Under the pieces are notes generated by a model. That model made no database searches and was not told where the DNA came from. It was given only the letters and a program-made list of their open reading frames with translations. A program made the translations under genes and the position numbers. Positions 1 through 9,093 of a stretch of DNA of 64,000 nt are shown here, piece after piece. Within the stretch, counting starts at the first letter, position 1. Every line of letters begins with the position of its first letter. Origin of the DNA: SIAJ01 sp963773845 (lineage in GTDB: Bacteria; Planctomycetota; Planctomycetia; Gemmatales; Gemmataceae); NCBI GenBank assembly GCA_963773845.1, contig CAVZCU010000009.1, positions 186,001-250,000 on the forward strand, read 5' to 3'.

Positions 1-1800
1 AAGCGCGAATAAAGCAGGTGCAACACTGCGTGCTCGGCGCCGCCGACGTACAGGTCAACAGGCAGCCAATACTTCGCCTTGGCGGGGTCACAGAATGCGT
101 TCGGGTTCTTGGGGTCGAGGTAGCGCAGGTAATACCAGCATGAGCCGGCCCACTGCGGCATCGTGTTCGTCTCGCGGCGATATTGTTTTCCGTCTCGTGA
201 AACATGAACCCAGTCGGTCGCCTTCGACAGCGGCCCCTCGGGACTTCCCGTGGGCTTGAAGTCCTCCAACTCCGGCAGGCGCAGTGGCAGCTCGGAGACG
301 TCGAGCGGGCGGACGAATCCGGTCGGCTTGCCGCTCGCATCCAGCTCGTGCAGGATGGGGAATGGCTCGCCCCAGTAGCGCTGCCGGCTGAACAGCCAGT
401 CGCGGAGCTTGTAGTTGACCCGCTTCTTGCCGATGCCACGAGCCTCCAGCTCGCCGATGATCTTGGCTTTCGCCTCCTCGGTTCCGAGGCCGTTCAGGCT
501 ACCGGAATTCACCGCGACGCCATCCTCGACGTAGGCTTCAGTTAGTTTGTCGATCGTTGACTTGGTTTTCTTCAGCCAATCGTCGGACGGCTTGACCACG
601 GTGACGATCGGCAGACCGAACTGCCTGGCGAACTCGAAATCGCGCTCGTCGTGCCCGGGAACGGCCATGATTGCCCCGGTGCCGTAACTGGCCAGCACGT
701 AGTCAGCGATCCAGATGGGGATTTGTTTGCCGTTCACCGGGTTGATCGCACATGCACCGGTGAAGACGCCAGTCTTCGTTTTCGCGACCTCGGTGCGATC
801 GAAGTCACTCTTGCGCGACGCTTGTTCTTGATACGCTCGCACCGCGGCCGCCTGCTCTGGGGTGGTGATCTGATTCACCAGCGCATGTTCGGGCGACAGA
901 ACCATGTAGGTTGCCCCATACAAGGTATCTGGCCGTGTCGTGAACACCTCAACTTGAAAGTTGAAACCTGAAACTTGAAACTTCACATCAGCGCCGGTGC
1001 TCTTCCCGATCCAGTTCCGCTGCATCGCCTTGATTGCTTCCGACCAGTGCAGCGGCTCCAGGTCGTTCAGCAGGCGTGGGGCATACTCCGTGATGCGCAG
1101 CATCCATTGGCGGAGCGGCCGCCGCTCGACCGGGTGGTTGCCGCGCTCCGACTTGCCGTCAATTACTTCCTCGTTGGCCAGCACCGTGCCCAGGGCCGGG
1201 CACCAGTTCACGGGCACCTCCGCTTGGTAGGCCAGTCTGTGTTCGATCCTTAAACATCTCGATCACGTCCGGCCCCATCAACTTGACGTTGTGTGGGATC
1301 GGCAGCTCGCTGATCGGCCGGCCTTTGTTGGCAGCACGGTCGTACCAGGTGTCGAACAGGACCAGGAAGATCCACTGCGTCCACTTCACGTAGTCCGGGT
1401 CGGTGGTGTCAACTTCGCGGTCCCAGTCGTAGCTGAAGCCGAGCGATTTGATCTGCCGACGGAATGTGTTGATATTGTTCTGTGTGTTGATTCGCGGATG
1501 CTCGCCGGTCGCGATGGCGTGCTGCTCGGCCGGCAGGCCGAACGCGTCCCAGCCCATGGGATGCAGTACGTGAAAGCCGTTCATCCGCTTGAAGCGCGAG
1601 AGAATATCGGTTGCAGTGTAGCCCTCCGGGTGGCCCACGTGCAGGCCGGACCCGCTCGGGTACGGGAACATGTCGAGGATGTAGACTTTGCGCTTGCCCT
1701 TCACCGATGCATCATTCGGATCGGGAGAGCGAAACGTCTTGTGCGATTCCCAGAATTGTTGCCATTTGGGCTCGATGGCGCGCGGCGTGTAATACGGCAT
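1..1800 (-). CDS. leuS: Leucyl-tRNA synthetase, N-terminal two thirds, one frameshift
   Basis: This cytoplasmic class I aminoacyl-tRNA synthetase charges tRNA-Leu. The ATG at 1800 opens a protein with the HIGH-type signature PSGSGLHVGHPEGYTA near residue 48, followed by WDAFGLPAEQ. After a frame change near 1235-1250 it continues with AYQAEVPVNWCPALGTVLAN, FTTRPDTLYGATYMV and the CP1 editing domain, and runs off the left edge at about residue 600. The family is usually about 850-950 residues, so the KMSKS region lies outside the window. The break falls just after the segment IEMFKD and looks like an indel of about 4 bases. For an essential gene a sequencing error is more likely than decay. 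A TTGAAA-rich low-complexity patch at 950-989 replaces part of the editing-domain entry. Identity is certain; intactness is not. Confidence 0.93.
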
Positions 1801-1875
1801 GGTTCCCTGTCGGATGGTCGGTAAGAGGTCATCCTACAGGAGCGGCGAGCCGAGGCAGGGGTTCGTGCGGCTACG

Positions 1876-2232
1876 TCATTGCGACTTCTCGGCAATCCCC
1901 AAAACGGGCTTGCCGCACGGGAACGCGGAACTCGGGCACCAGTGTTCGACGACCCAGCGCTTGCCGACCTTGGTCCAGCGTTCGGTGCGATCGTCTTCAA
2001 ACGCGATCACGACTGCGCCATCCTTCAACGTCGCTTTCCCGTTCGACGATCGCAACGGTTCCACTTCGGTTGCTTGATTATCGTCGAAGGCGCATACCTC
2101 GTTCACGCCGTTGGCGAATTCGACTTGCCACTTGCCGGTCGGCAGCCCCTCGGTGACAGGCGGCGGGGGATCGCCGGCGGCGACAATAGGCAATGCGAAC
2201 GCCACGGCGACGATGATGAGTAGTCGTGACAT
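1876..2232 (-). CDS. Small secreted protein of unknown function
   Basis: An open frame of 118 codons begins MSRLLIIVAVAFALPIVAAG, a clear Sec signal peptide with an AxA-like cleavage region, so the mature protein of about 95 residues is probably exported. The rest is polar and carries two cysteines in its C-terminal third (HWCPSSAFPC). The run KWQVEFANGVNEVCAF followed by alternating hydrophobic residues suggests a small beta-rich domain, like many Gemmata-type secreted lipocalin-like or TIGR03067-like proteins, but I do not recognise the family. It stands alone upstream of leuS on the same strand, with about 75 bases between them. No function is proposed. Confidence 0.6.
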   Translation of the reverse strand: MSRLLIIVAVAFALPIVAAGDPPPPVTEGLPTGKWQVEFANGVNEVCAFDDNQATEVEPLRSSNGKATLKDGAVVIAFEDDRTERWTKVGKRWVVEHWCPSSAFPCGKPVLGIAEKSQ

Positions 2233-2365
2233 CGTTGCATCCTTTCACACCCAACAATTGTGACGTCGGCGAGTCAAGGACTAGAGCGAAAGAGTTCCGA
2301 CGAAGGTCAAACCGATCGCCCACTACAGACCCTGGCTTAGGGTGGGGTAGTTGGTGGCATAGCCG

Positions 2366-2566
2366 TTATCCACGTGAGTTCTTCATCAATTTGCGAAGTT
2401 CGGTCCGCGACAGCCCGGTCAAATCGGAGACCTCCTCGATCGACCATCCTCTTCGCAGAACGCGCTTTGCTGCGAATAGGAACGCCTCTTGGCGTCCCCG
2501 CTTGAATCCTTCGATGTATCCTTCCATGTATCCCTGTTTGAACCCCTCCTTGAATCCTTCAATCAT
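2366..2566 (-). CDS. Short protein resembling the C-terminal tail of Rpn/DUF2887-type nucleases
   Basis: The 66-residue frame starts with tandem short repeats (EGFKEGFKQGYMEGYIEGF), a charged helical stretch typical of tails of Rpn/DUF4351-type putative transposases. It ends with SIEEVSDLTGLSRTELRKL, a helix-turn-helix-like segment. The same kind of tail ends the larger neighbour at 2643-3458 (QEIARITGLTAAQVKNL), so this is either a separated paralogous module or the last remnant of a second gene copy. A purine-rich GGAGGAAAGA directly precedes the ATG, which favours real translation. A hairpin with a TTCG-type loop (2574-2599) lies just upstream. Function unknown. Confidence 0.5.
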   Translation of the reverse strand: MIEGFKEGFKQGYMEGYIEGFKRGRQEAFLFAAKRVLRRGWSIEEVSDLTGLSRTELRKLMKNSRG

Positions 2567-2642
2567 TCTTTCCTCCCGGCCCTTTCGAGGGTTCCGGGAG
2601 TGCTGGTGCTGACTGCGGTGAACATCTTCTCCCCTCCGTGCG

Positions 2643-3458
2643 TCAAGTTCGTTTACCTTTCGGCTTCTTCGGCGACTTCGTGGTCAAGTTCTTAACTTGC
2701 GCTGCAGTTAGCCCCGTGATCCTTGCAATCTCTTGAACTGGCTGCCCGTCCTTTATAAGCCGCCGCGCAACCTCTTGGAGCGCTTCTTCCCGCCCTTCCT
2801 GATAAACGCGCGTCTGCGTAATATCTGTTACCGTTAGCATCTTTTCGATCTCCGCGCGAGACCACTTGGGGAATTGGTAGACAATCACTGTTTCAATGAA
2901 TTGTAGCAGCGTTTCCTGGAACTGCCTCGGCCGCTTCGATGCGCGAACCTGCGGAACCAGTGCCCTCGCCCTTTCCAGGGCCTTTTCCGGCTTGGCGGCA
3001 ATGAGTTCGAGTATAGCCAGCTCAAACTGATCCGCCGGCGCCGGCGGTAATTCATCCAAGTAAACGCGGACAAGTTGATCGGAATTCAGCAGCCAGCGAT
3101 AGGGATGCAGGTTTTTCTGCTCCAAACTTCGTCTCGGATAAATTACTGCCGCGATCCAATCTTGATGAGGATCGCCGTGATCGAGGAAGTGACCGATCTT
3201 GGTTAAGAGATTCGCATAAACGCGATCCGAGGCGTGGAACTGTGCCTCCCAGATGTAGGCCGGACCGGCAGCAGCTTCGAGCGGACGAAAGACCCCGTCG
3301 AGCCGGACTGCCGTTGCCTTATATTCGATCGCCTCCAGCTGGTAGCGAGCCGCGTCCTCCGCGGATCGCTTGACGAGCTGGAAGAAGCAGCCCGGCAGCT
3401 CCTTGAACAGCCGGTAAAATAATGGATCTCGCTTCACCCTTGCGTGCCCCGATTTCAC
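2643..3458 (-). CDS. DUF2887 / Rpn-like PD-(D/E)XK family protein
   Basis: The 271-residue protein opens with RDPLFYRLFKELPGCFFQL and has VRLDGVFRP followed by YIWEAQFHASD, the spaced D and ExQ elements of the PD-(D/E)XK-like core seen in DUF2887 and Rpn recombination-promoting nucleases. The C-terminus carries the repeat-rich tail and a helix-turn-helix-like segment (QEIARITGLTAAQVKNL) before a basic end. The start is a GTG at 3458, immediately after the TAA of the thioesterase gene (3459-3461), so the two genes abut. Family members are widespread, multicopy and often annotated as putative transposases; their biological role is unsettled. Nuclease activity is inferred from the family only. 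Confidence 0.75.
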   Translation of the reverse strand: MKSGHARVKRDPLFYRLFKELPGCFFQLVKRSAEDAARYQLEAIEYKATAVRLDGVFRPLEAAAGPAYIWEAQFHASDRVYANLLTKIGHFLDHGDPHQDWIAAVIYPRRSLEQKNLHPYRWLLNSDQLVRVYLDELPPAPADQFELAILELIAAKPEKALERARALVPQVRASKRPRQFQETLLQFIETVIVYQFPKWSRAEIEKMLTVTDITQTRVYQEGREEALQEVARRLIKDGQPVQEIARITGLTAAQVKNLTTKSPKKPKGKRT

Positions 3459-3869
3459 TTATCCATCAACCGAAAACATCTTCCGCACCCGTTCCGACAC
3501 CCGTTTCGGCCGGCCGCTGGTTGCATCGATCGGCACCCAGACGGTTCGTGCTTTCGCCAAGAGCTTGCGGTCGCTTGCTCGTAGCACCTCCGTGTGGCGA
3601 TCGAAGCGCAGGCCCGCCGAGGCGCCGATCCAGGTTCGCAGAATGATCTCGTCGTTCGGCACCGCCGGCGAGTGGTAATCGATCTCATGGCGGACCACCA
3701 TCCAGACGAGGCCTTCCTGATCTTCTTTGGGGGCGGCCGAGAACCAGTGCGCCTTGGCCACGTCCTGCACCCAGCGCAAATAAACGATGTTGTTCACGTG
3801 CCCCAACTCGTCGATGTCGGCGGCCTCGACGCGGATTGTCATTTCGAATGGCGGAACCGGCTCGTTCAT
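3459..3869 (-). CDS. Acyl-CoA thioesterase, YbgC/4HBT hotdog family
   Basis: A single-domain hotdog-fold protein of 136 residues. The signature DIDELGHVNNIVYLRWVQD matches the YbgC/FadM-type 4-hydroxybenzoyl-CoA thioesterase motif, in which the Asp near residue 18 is the usual catalytic residue. The later segments EIDYHSPAVPNDEIILRTWI and RTVWVPIDATSGRPKRV are also typical. The family hydrolyses acyl-CoA thioesters in the cytoplasm. The ATG at 3869 is chosen because an upstream extension has no family similarity and would overlap the CocE gene. It lies 13 bases downstream of the CocE stop and abuts the DUF2887 gene, so the three may be co-transcribed. Substrate unknown. Confidence 0.85.
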   Translation of the reverse strand: MNEPVPPFEMTIRVEAADIDELGHVNNIVYLRWVQDVAKAHWFSAAPKEDQEGLVWMVVRHEIDYHSPAVPNDEIILRTWIGASAGLRFDRHTEVLRASDRKLLAKARTVWVPIDATSGRPKRVSERVRKMFSVDG

Positions 3870-3882
3870 CGATGGTGATCCT

Positions 3883-5526
3883 CTACCTGGGCACCGGCGC
3901 GATGATCCGCGAGGGATGATCTTTGTCAAAATGAATCGTATTCACCGCGGCGACCGCGTCCTTCGGGAATTTGGTCGTCAGCGGCTTGCCCGTCTGCGGG
4001 TTCGGCTCATAGAGTGGAGCGCCGGTGCTGGCGACCGTCACGCGGATCCGGTGGCCGGCATTAAAAATGTAACTCATCCAGCCAACGTCGAAGGCGATCT
4101 TGTAGATCTTGCCGGGATCCATTAACACTTCGCGATCGAATCCTTCGCGGTAGCGGGCGCGAATCGGATAGTCGCAGATCAAGATCGACCGGCCATCCGG
4201 GTACACGTCGCTGATGCGAACGATGAAGTCGGTGTCTTTCGCCGTCGAGGAAACGAACAACTCGGCCTGCGCGTGGCCGGTCCATTCGACCGATTTGGCG
4301 AGCGGCTCCGCCGTGAACGTGCGCACTTCCGGCTGCTTCTCAAATGCCCGGGCGTCCTTCGCACCGGGGAACGATGTGCCGGGAATGGACATCGGCTTGA
4401 GTGGGTCGCTGCGGTAGCTGGTCGAACCCATGTCAGCCGTCGGGGTCGACGTGGAGAGTTTGCCGCCGTCGTGGAAGTAGAACCCGGTCGGCGTCGCGGG
4501 CGGCGGCCAGTCGTCGGCTTTTCGCCAGACATTTCCTGGCGCATCCTTCTCGCCGACCGCACCGGTCACGTAGTAACGCACCGTGGGATCCGTCTCGATC
4601 TTGTTGTCTTTCCCTTTCAAGTAGTGATCGAACCACTTGATCATGTGCTCGTCTTCCGGCCAGATTGCGTTGGTCGGGAAGACGAGTTCGCCGACTTTGT
4701 TCCCCTTGTTGAGCCGGCCGTGCAGCCAGGGGCCCAGAGCGAGTTGCTGCTTGCCGCGCGAGTTCGGCCCGCCCTTGTGTTGGCGGCCGATGAAGCTCGC
4801 GATCGACCCCTGGTTCATGAAGTCGAACCAGCTCCCGATCGTGAAGCACGGCACGTTCATCTTGTCGAAGTGCAGCGTGCAGTCCTCGTCTTTCCAGTAG
4901 TCGTCGTAGGTGGGGTGTTGAAACCACTCTTCCATCAGCTTGCGATTATCGGCCGGGTTGCGACATACTTTCTCCATCGATTTGAAACGCTCCGGCCGGG
5001 TGAGTCCGCCGATGCGATAGCCCTCCTGGAACAGGCTGAGCCCGGTATCGACCATGTACTGGCAGGTCAGGTGCGGCGGGGCAGCGACGGCCAGAAAGTT
5101 TTGCGCAAAGCCCCCTTGCGACGAGCCAAATGTGCCAACCTTGCCGGTCGACCACGGCTGCGTCGCCAGCCATTCGCAGGTGTCGTAGCCGTCTTGCAGT
5201 TTGCCCCAGGCCAGCGCTCGATAGCCGACCCAGGTCCCTTCCGATTGATAGGTGCCGCGGAAGTTGACCATGGCCACCACATAGCCGCTCGCGGCGATGC
5301 GGGCCGCCGCCTTCCGCGTACCGGCCCCACGGACGTCGGCGTAGCGCTGCTCGAAGACCGCCGGCCACGGGCCTTTCCCTTCCGGGAAGTAGAGATACGC
5401 GGAAAGCTTCTTGCCATCGCGCATCGGGATCATTTCGTGCTTCTCGGTCACTTTGCCCAGATCGATCGGCTGAGCGGATGCGACCGCGGCGCTGAGCAGG
5501 AAAAGAGTGGCGACAATTCGAAACAT
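3883..5526 (-). CDS. Secreted CocE/NonD family hydrolase (X-Pro dipeptidyl-peptidase-like)
   Basis: A 547-residue alpha/beta-hydrolase with signal peptide MFRIVATLFLLSAAVASAQ. The nucleophile elbow GTFGSSQGGF puts the serine near residue 136. A later LALGPWLHG supplies the likely catalytic His, and the C-terminal jelly-roll domain typical of CocE/NonD and X-Pro dipeptidyl peptidases follows (ELFVSSTAKDTDFIVRISDV, SYIFNAGHRIRVTVAST). The family cleaves esters or peptide bonds; the substrate here is unknown. Export to the periplasm-like compartment is inferred from the leader. The ATG at 5526 is preferred to an upstream ATG at 5550 because the signal peptide starts there. The gene appears intact. 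Confidence 0.88.
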   Translation of the reverse strand: MFRIVATLFLLSAAVASAQPIDLGKVTEKHEMIPMRDGKKLSAYLYFPEGKGPWPAVFEQRYADVRGAGTRKAAARIAASGYVVAMVNFRGTYQSEGTWVGYRALAWGKLQDGYDTCEWLATQPWSTGKVGTFGSSQGGFAQNFLAVAAPPHLTCQYMVDTGLSLFQEGYRIGGLTRPERFKSMEKVCRNPADNRKLMEEWFQHPTYDDYWKDEDCTLHFDKMNVPCFTIGSWFDFMNQGSIASFIGRQHKGGPNSRGKQQLALGPWLHGRLNKGNKVGELVFPTNAIWPEDEHMIKWFDHYLKGKDNKIETDPTVRYYVTGAVGEKDAPGNVWRKADDWPPPATPTGFYFHDGGKLSTSTPTADMGSTSYRSDPLKPMSIPGTSFPGAKDARAFEKQPEVRTFTAEPLAKSVEWTGHAQAELFVSSTAKDTDFIVRISDVYPDGRSILICDYPIRARYREGFDREVLMDPGKIYKIAFDVGWMSYIFNAGHRIRVTVASTGAPLYEPNPQTGKPLTTKFPKDAVAAVNTIHFDKDHPSRIIAPVPR

Positions 5527-5790
5527 GAGGACTCCCAGGATGGCTTGCACGGCATCGAAGATATAGATGCCGGTACAATTGTTTGCTCAATACATCGCGG
5601 CCGATGGGGAAGGTGGCCAAAGGGGGATGGAGAAATCGTTGGCCGCCTTGGCCATCTTGGCCGCCTTCCTTTTTGGAATGCCCGAATACGCCCACTCGCG
5701 TAATCGCGACCCAGCGAATGCTTTCATTTCAAGAGTTAAGATTCTCATCGAGTCGCGTTCCTTCAAGGCGAGCACACCGGCTCGGGGCAC

Positions 5791-7596
5791 TTATTCGTCT
5801 GGGTGAAGGAAACCTCCCTCGAGAATGCGTCTGTAGCGATCGACGGTCAAATTGTTGAACTCCTCCTCGGCGCCGCCGGGCCATCGCACCGTCAGCTTGC
5901 CGACTTTGTCCGCGGTCCCCAGGCCGAAGAGGATCCGCTGATCGCTTGCCGAGAGATAACTGCCGCCGCCTTTGACGAAGCGCGTCAACCTTTGGCCGTT
6001 CACTTCGAGCGTCAGTGTCGTGCCAACCAGGTCGCGGTTTTGCTTGCCTTTCAGATCGACACCGAGCCAGTGATTACCCTTACCGGCATTCGAGCCACAG
6101 ACATTGCGCAGCAGGACAACCGGGGCGTTTTGATGGCTAATGACCAGGTCCGGCCAGCCATCGTTGTCGAGATCGCCGATCGCGAGCCCGCGGCCAATGT
6201 GGTCGGCTTGGAAGTAGGGCCCGCCGTACCCGGCCGCGACGCGGAACTGCCGGCGGCCTTCGTGCTCTTCATTGTGCAAGAGAAATGGCCGCTGGGCCGT
6301 TGTCGTGCCGACCGGATGCCGCACCACGTGGCCATTCACAAATACCAGGTCCTCCCAGCCATCGTGGTCGTAATCGAAGAAGCCCGTACCGAAGCCGACG
6401 TATTGCCGGCCGAAGCGCCCGAGGCCGGCGGCGAGCGAATTGTGCCGGAACTTACTGGGTGCCGTGCACTGGTAGAGAGCGTGCAGATTGCCTTCAAAGT
6501 TGGTCACGAAGAGCGACGGCCGGCCGGTGCGGTCGTAATCGCCGGCGTCGACGCCCATGCTGCCGTCATAGACCCCCTGAGCGCCGACCGCGACGCCGGC
6601 GGTCAATCCCTTCTCTTCGAAATGCATGTTGCCGTGATTCGCATATAGAAAATTGTCGCCGCCGTCGTTAGCCACATAGATGTCGGGACGGCCATCAGCG
6701 TTTAGATCGAGCATGATGACGCCGAGTCCCTTGCCGTCGGGCCGTAGCGGGGCGTCGGCGGTGATGTCGCGGAAGCGTTTGCCACCCTCGTTGTGATACA
6801 GGCGATCCTGAAGTGGCTTGAATCGTTGCGGAGGGCAAACGTCGCGTGGCACGTGGCGAGTCGCACCGCCACACGTGGGATCGTTGGCGAACGACCAGTC
6901 GGTGTAATAGCAGATATAGAGATCAGGGAAACCGTCGCCGTCGAGATCCCCCCAGGCCGCACTCGTGCTCCAGCGTGAATCCGTCAGGCCCATCTGGGCG
7001 CTGACTTCGACGAAGCGCCGACTGCCCTTCCCATTCGACTCATTGTGATAGAGTGCCGCACGTCCCCAGCCTGTGACCAAGAGATCGGGGAAGCCGTCGC
7101 GATCGTAGTCGGCAACCGCGACGCCATGTGTGTAGAACAGTGGTTTGTCGAGCCCGACGGCAGCGGTCACATCCTCAAACTTCCAGTTACCGAGATTGCG
7201 ATAGAGCTTGCCCGGCAGCCCGACAATCTTTGGCGGCCCATCGCCCTCGAAGCGCCCGCCGCCCGTGACGAAGATATCCAGCAGGCCATCGCCATCGTAA
7301 TCGAACAGGGCCACGCCGCCGCCAAGAGATTCGAGAATTGTATAGCGATCGGCCTCCTCGCCGTTTCGATAACTCAACGCGACTCCGCCGGTCGCTGTCA
7401 TGTCTTCGAATACTGGCGCGCCATCGGCAACCGATTCATCGGCGCCGGCCGCCGGCGAGGCGTCGTGGTTGGCGTCGATCGGCGGTCCGTGACGGGTGGC
7501 AAGCCAAATTACGATGCCTACGATCAAGATGCCGGCCGCTACGCCAATAGCCACCATTGACGCCCGGCCGGCCCGAGTTGGCGATCTCTTGTTCAA
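5791..7596 (-). CDS. FG-GAP/VCBS repeat protein with C-terminal ASPIC/UnbV domain
   Basis: A membrane-anchored protein of about 601 residues. An N-terminal hydrophobic helix (MVAIGVAAGILIVGIVIWLA) is followed by seven or so calcium-binding FG-GAP/VCBS units such as LFDYDGDGLLDIFVTGGG, WGDLDGDGFPDLYICYY and LDLNADGRPDIYVAN, a predicted beta-propeller. The end carries an ASPIC/UnbV domain with HWLGVDLKGKQNRD and GLGTADKVGKLTVRWPGG. The likely start is a TTG at 7596 overlapping the TGA of the TPR gene (TTGA), which indicates translational coupling; an internal ATG lies at about 7558. The exterior propeller probably binds a ligand or partner; no enzyme activity is evident. It pairs with the upstream TPR protein as in many planctomycete genomes. 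Confidence 0.85.
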   Translation of the reverse strand: MNKRSPTRAGRASMVAIGVAAGILIVGIVIWLATRHGPPIDANHDASPAAGADESVADGAPVFEDMTATGGVALSYRNGEEADRYTILESLGGGVALFDYDGDGLLDIFVTGGGRFEGDGPPKIVGLPGKLYRNLGNWKFEDVTAAVGLDKPLFYTHGVAVADYDRDGFPDLLVTGWGRAALYHNESNGKGSRRFVEVSAQMGLTDSRWSTSAAWGDLDGDGFPDLYICYYTDWSFANDPTCGGATRHVPRDVCPPQRFKPLQDRLYHNEGGKRFRDITADAPLRPDGKGLGVIMLDLNADGRPDIYVANDGGDNFLYANHGNMHFEEKGLTAGVAVGAQGVYDGSMGVDAGDYDRTGRPSLFVTNFEGNLHALYQCTAPSKFRHNSLAAGLGRFGRQYVGFGTGFFDYDHDGWEDLVFVNGHVVRHPVGTTTAQRPFLLHNEEHEGRRQFRVAAGYGGPYFQADHIGRGLAIGDLDNDGWPDLVISHQNAPVVLLRNVCGSNAGKGNHWLGVDLKGKQNRDLVGTTLTLEVNGQRLTRFVKGGGSYLSASDQRILFGLGTADKVGKLTVRWPGGAEEEFNNLTVDRYRRILEGGFLHPDE

Positions 7597-8639
7597 TTCT
7601 TCTTTTTCACCTCGGCGAGCCAGCGCTCGTGGTCTTCGTTCATTTGCTTGAGCTTCGCTTGCATGTGGTCGGCTTCCGCATCCTTGCCCAAATCCTTGAG
7701 GCAACGAGCGAGTTGCGCGACGGCGACGCGATTGGTCGCCGCGAGTTCGATCGCATGCCGAAGGAGCCGCTCCGCCTCGGCCGGCCGACCACGATCGAGG
7801 GCAAGCTTGGCGGCCTCAATCATGACGGCGACATCGTCTCGCCGCTCCACCAATAATGGGGACAGCAATGCTGCGGCTTCGTCCATTTCTCCGAGTTGGC
7901 GGCGGCAGCGCGCCATGCCGAGCCGCACTTCCGGCAGGCCCGGCGTCTCCCGATCGAGTTGCGCGAACATCTCCAAGGCCGGAAGCGGTTCGCTGTCGCT
8001 CAGAATAGTCGCCAGTTGCAATCGAGCGTCGCGATTCTCCGGCGCCAACTCGATGGCTTGCCGATAATCCTCAATGGCTTCACGAGTTTGGTCGAGTCGA
8101 TCGAGCGCCTGGCCCCGCCAGACCAAACCCTGGGCACGGTCGGCCGGCGACAGTGGCGATTCCAGCCATTTATCCAAGCAGAGCACCGCCTCCGCCGGGC
8201 GGCTCGACGCGAGAAACCCCTGCGCCAGCGCTTCGAGGATGAAGGGAACTTCCGGTTTCTCGGGATGCTTGGTGCAAAAGGCGTAGAGCCCGCCCGCGAT
8301 GCTGACGTCGCCGGCCTGAACCAGTTGTAAGCCGCGTTCGAGTCCCCCTTGCTCCGAATCGCCCCCGGCCTTCAGATACATCTCGATATGCCGTTCCGCC
8401 GCCGCGGGGTCGCGATCGCGTCGAGCTGTCCGTGCCGCCAGAAAGCGGGCGTCGTTATCGGCGGGATTTCGCGCCAGGTGCTCGTCCAGAATTCGTCGGG
8501 CATCGGTGAAGTCGCGGCGGGCAACCGCAGCCCGGGCCTCCGCCATCGAGTCGGCATGGCGCGGCGACAGCAAATAGAGGCCGAGCGCAATGCCCGCAAG
8601 CACCGCCACCAGAATAAGAGGCTTGATGAGCCGGGCCAT
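7593..8639 (-). CDS. Membrane-anchored tetratricopeptide repeat protein
   Basis: A 348-residue protein with an N-terminal signal anchor (KPLILVAVLAGIALGLYLL) followed by tandem TPR-like helices, for example AREAIEDYRQAIELAPENRD-type spacing (the segment TREAIEDYRQAIELAPENRD is at about residue 185) and AERLLRHAIELAATNRVAVA. TPR arrays are protein-protein interaction scaffolds. The stop overlaps the presumed TTG start of the FG-GAP/UnbV gene, so the two products are probably made together and may form a complex at the membrane. The frame is intact and ends in a lysine-rich tail. The specific partner is unknown. Confidence 0.8.
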   Translation of the reverse strand: MARLIKPLILVAVLAGIALGLYLLSPRHADSMAEARAAVARRDFTDARRILDEHLARNPADNDARFLAARTARRDRDPAAAERHIEMYLKAGGDSEQGGLERGLQLVQAGDVSIAGGLYAFCTKHPEKPEVPFILEALAQGFLASSRPAEAVLCLDKWLESPLSPADRAQGLVWRGQALDRLDQTREAIEDYRQAIELAPENRDARLQLATILSDSEPLPALEMFAQLDRETPGLPEVRLGMARCRRQLGEMDEAAALLSPLLVERRDDVAVMIEAAKLALDRGRPAEAERLLRHAIELAATNRVAVAQLARCLKDLGKDAEADHMQAKLKQMNEDHERWLAEVKKKN

Positions 8640-9093
8640 GATCAGGATTGGGAACAGAGGGAGCTTGGAAGATTACAGCCGCCACGCGCGGATTCGTCAA
8701 GGGACCGCATGGGCGATCCAGGTTTCGGCCTACTCCGCGGAGGTCCGCTTCCAAATCAGCGGAAGGCAGGCGGAGCCTGAAGCGTGAGAGAAGGCAACGC
8801 CGTATTTCGCCGCTCCGAGCTTGTGCACGAATCGGTATCATCGTCGCCTTTCGCTCCGCGAAAGGAACGGCGGCACCCTGAAATGCCTTGAACCGTCTCG
8901 CGAGCGGCGAGCCTTTTCCTTTCGCGGAGCGAAAGGCGACTATGGCGTCGCGGTCGCCAATTCGTGTACAAACTCTCCGCGTCGTCTTCGCTTACGTTTC
9001 CGACTCCGCGAACAGGCGACACGCGCTTTAACATGGAAAGGAGGCTTCAGCATTTGCCAAGCCTCCGGTTCCGAACCATCGTTGGCCTGCCGA
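8640..9093. other. Intergenic region between TPR and cytochrome/WD40 genes
   Basis: No convincing coding frame was found in this 454-base gap on either strand. Its dominant content is the long inverted-repeat element at 8817-8980. The flanking stretches (8640-8816 and 8981-9093) show nothing recognisable. They must contain the promoter of the TPR/FG-GAP pair and the 3' end signals of the cytochrome/WD40 gene, but no clear promoter or intrinsic terminator could be picked by eye. Confidence 0.5.
8817..8980. repeat. MITE-like inverted repeat (CTTTCGCTCCGCGAAAG core)
   Basis: A perfect 24-base inverted repeat is seen at 8843-8866 and 8917-8940, with cores CCTTTCGCTCCGCGAAAGG and its complement. 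It extends imperfectly outward: GAGCTTGTGCACGAATCGG near 8818 pairs with sequence near 8960-8978 at about 16 of 19 positions. Each arm is itself partly palindromic. The element lies wholly between genes. Such structures resemble non-autonomous transposable elements or REP-like sequences; no transposase is present. Confidence 0.75.

Noticed and set aside
4273..5703. Long plus-strand open frame of 476 codons
   Set aside because: It is antisense to the CocE/NonD hydrolase gene, has skewed arginine-rich composition, and no recognisable domain; it is a GC-rich shadow frame.
5627..5806. Short plus-strand frame starting like a signal peptide (KSLAALAILAAFLFG)
   Set aside because: After the hydrophobic start the composition is random and there is no conserved feature; a chance frame is more likely.
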